A program made the translations under genes and the position numbers. Positions 6,101 to 6,487 of a DNA stretch of 6,487 bases are shown one piece after another. How positions within the stretch are numbered: position 1 is the stretch's first letter; every line of letters begins with the position of its first letter. The stretch is from positions 1 through 6,487 of the forward strand of contig NZ_JBFIII010000128.1 of NCBI RefSeq assembly GCF_041601295.1, read 5' to 3'. The notes under the pieces were generated by a model. It was not told the DNA's origin. It made no database searches and saw only the letters and a program-made list of their open reading frames with translations. The stretch is from Immundisolibacter sp. (GTDB lineage Bacteria > Pseudomonadota > Gammaproteobacteria > Immundisolibacterales > Immundisolibacteraceae).

Positions 6101-6487
6101 GCGGTAGCCACCAACTTCTACAAGCTGCTGGCCTACAAGGACGAGTACGAGGTGGCACGTCTGTATACGGACGGCGAGTTTCTGGCCAAGCTTCGCGAGA
6201 GTTTCGCTGGCGACTATCGGCTGCGCTTTCACCTGGCACCGCCGCTGCTGGCGCGACGCGATCCGATCAGTGGCCAACTGCAAAAACGTGAATATGGCGG
6301 CTGGATGTTGCCGGTGCTCAAGGCCCTGGCGCATCTGAAGTTTCTGCGCGGTGGCGTGTTTGACGTGTTCGGCTATACGGCAGAACGCCGTATGGAGCGG
6401 CGCCTGATTGGCGATTACCAGAAGACCATGGAAACCGTGCTGGCGGGGCTGGATCACGAAAATCACGCGCTGGCCCTGGAAATTGCC
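3143..6487 (+). CDS. Fused indolepyruvate:ferredoxin oxidoreductase family protein (3' end outside window)
   Basis: An uninterrupted frame of 1115 codons runs off the right edge. Family members are usually about 1150-1200 residues, so a short C-terminus is probably missing. The family decarboxylates 2-oxoacids such as indolepyruvate to acyl-CoA, using thiamine diphosphate (TPP) and Fe-S clusters to reduce a ferredoxin-like acceptor. In order: the pyrimidine-side domain with YRGSP at 52-56; the TPP-binding domain with CSGCPHN at 432-438, GIGCH at 453-456, GDG at 496-498 and YNDATAMTGGQ at 524-534; a cysteine-rich Fe-S segment (C633, C636, C639, C645, C666, C672, C677); the gamma-type domain with GVGGMG at 722-727 and DDTGLSQKFGSVFSHVQI from 750; and from about 940 a C-terminal domain that matches my memory of DUF6537. 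This is the alpha, gamma and ferredoxin parts on one chain, unlike the separate IorA/IorB subunits of archaea. The exact 2-oxoacid is not determinable. It is divergent from the SDR-ggt genes. Confidence 0.95.
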   Translation, partial: MSLLPVTLEDKYAQPHGRVLVSATQALTRLLLEQRTRDLAAGCNTAGYVSGYRGSPLGTLDKALWSAEKHLTEHHVVFRAGVNEDLAATAIWGTQQLAVFEGARYDGVFAMWYGKGPGVERSGDALHHANLAGTSPHGGVLMAVGDDPVCHSSTVPQQSEFALMAAGIPVLAAANIQDVYDFGLAGIAISRFSGVWVALKLVTDVAESSAVIDLDSAASRLVLPADFVMPPDGVHLRVPDWPTFQEERLMRYRLPAVQAAVRASGLDRVTLTSPQPRLGIVAFGKAYEDLRQGLLDLGLDDRTAAQLGITLYKPALIWPLEPQGLRAFAAGLEEVLVVEEGRAMLEGQIKDLLFALPDGQRPRVVGKLDEAGRVLFSDFGELSPRAVARVLARRLAPMTPDAGIDTRLSLLEGQRERASRYQAKFQRTPYFCSGCPHNTGTRIPDGSVALAGIGCHFLAQRMERNTKTWTHMGAEGVSWVGMAPFTDLEHVFVNIGDGTYYHSGLLAIRQAVASGVNVTYKILYNDATAMTGGQPIDGPISVVQITHQMHGESVQRIAVVSDAPEKFNRRDFAEGTTLDHRDQLDAVQRELRECPGTSVLIYEQTCGTEKRRRRKRGKLADPDKRAFINDRVCEGCGDCSVKSNCLSVVPLETEFGRKRAIDQSACNKDYSCVKGFCPSFVTVHGGGLARPRGNQVPEALLQGLAEPTRPEAQSAYGMLVAGVGGMGVVTVSQLLATAAHMEGRYVLVLDDTGLSQKFGSVFSHVQIAASAEALHTGRVGDGNADLLLGPDLVTCASEKVLAKTSTGRTNAVVNTYEQMTGDFTRQPDLTLPSVDLKHAVSEFCGDGRVHFVDATRLSRELIGDAIGANMFLLGYAYQRGLVPLSAASIERAITLNGVSVNGNVNIFRWGRLYAEQPRQVEDIAASSRGPKTSAPLSHDLASLVNRRVADLTAYQNAAYAEGYRSLVERVRQAEKSKTKGMSGLAEAVATNFYKLLAYKDEYEVARLYTDGEFLAKLRESFAGDYRLRFHLAPPLLARRDPISGQLQKREYGGWMLPVLKALAHLKFLRGGVFDVFGYTAERRMERRLIGDYQKTMETVLAGLDHENHALALEIA

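Noticed and set aside
1..6487. CRISPR arrays, tRNA or rRNA genes, riboswitches, defence or phage genes
   Set aside because: I saw no regularly spaced direct repeats, no tRNA-like CCA/T-loop patterns and no phage or defence motifs. Apart from 220-528 and 2998-3142, the window is occupied by four identified genes.

Overview
This window is GC-rich chromosomal DNA, most likely from a gammaproteobacterium. The best taxonomic hint is the ParE N-terminus at the left edge, which is very close to the E. coli/Pseudomonas/Xanthomonas type. I cannot name a genus. Apart from one short stretch (about 296-463), the window is dense coding sequence with ordinary housekeeping and metabolic genes.

Layout. Three genes lie on the minus strand and read right to left. 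A short-chain dehydrogenase/reductase (SDR, 2997-2215) comes first, then a periplasmic-type gamma-glutamyltransferase (ggt, 2187-529), only 27 bases downstream and probably co-transcribed. After a 309-base gap comes the start of parE (219-1, running off the left edge). One very large gene lies on the plus strand, from 3143 to beyond 6487. It encodes a single-chain fused indolepyruvate:ferredoxin oxidoreductase family protein of which 1115 residues are visible. The SDR and the oxidoreductase are divergent and share a 145-base intergenic region that must hold both promoters.

The non-coding stretch 220-528 is the most unusual part. It carries an approximately 160-base element bounded by near-perfect 18-base inverted repeats (17 of 18 matching), flanked by CTAG/CCAG, with a more AT-rich interior and no transposase. 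It looks like a miniature inverted-repeat transposable element (MITE) or the fused ends of an insertion sequence, lying just upstream of parE.

Functional picture. The oxidoreductase would oxidatively decarboxylate an aryl- or other 2-oxoacid to an acyl-CoA using thiamine diphosphate and Fe-S chemistry. The SDR would do NAD(H)-linked alcohol/ketone chemistry on an unknown substrate. GGT would cleave gamma-glutamyl bonds, for example in glutathione, outside the cytoplasm. A shared pathway is possible but not shown by the sequence. I see no defence system, CRISPR array, RNA gene or other evident undescribed system here.
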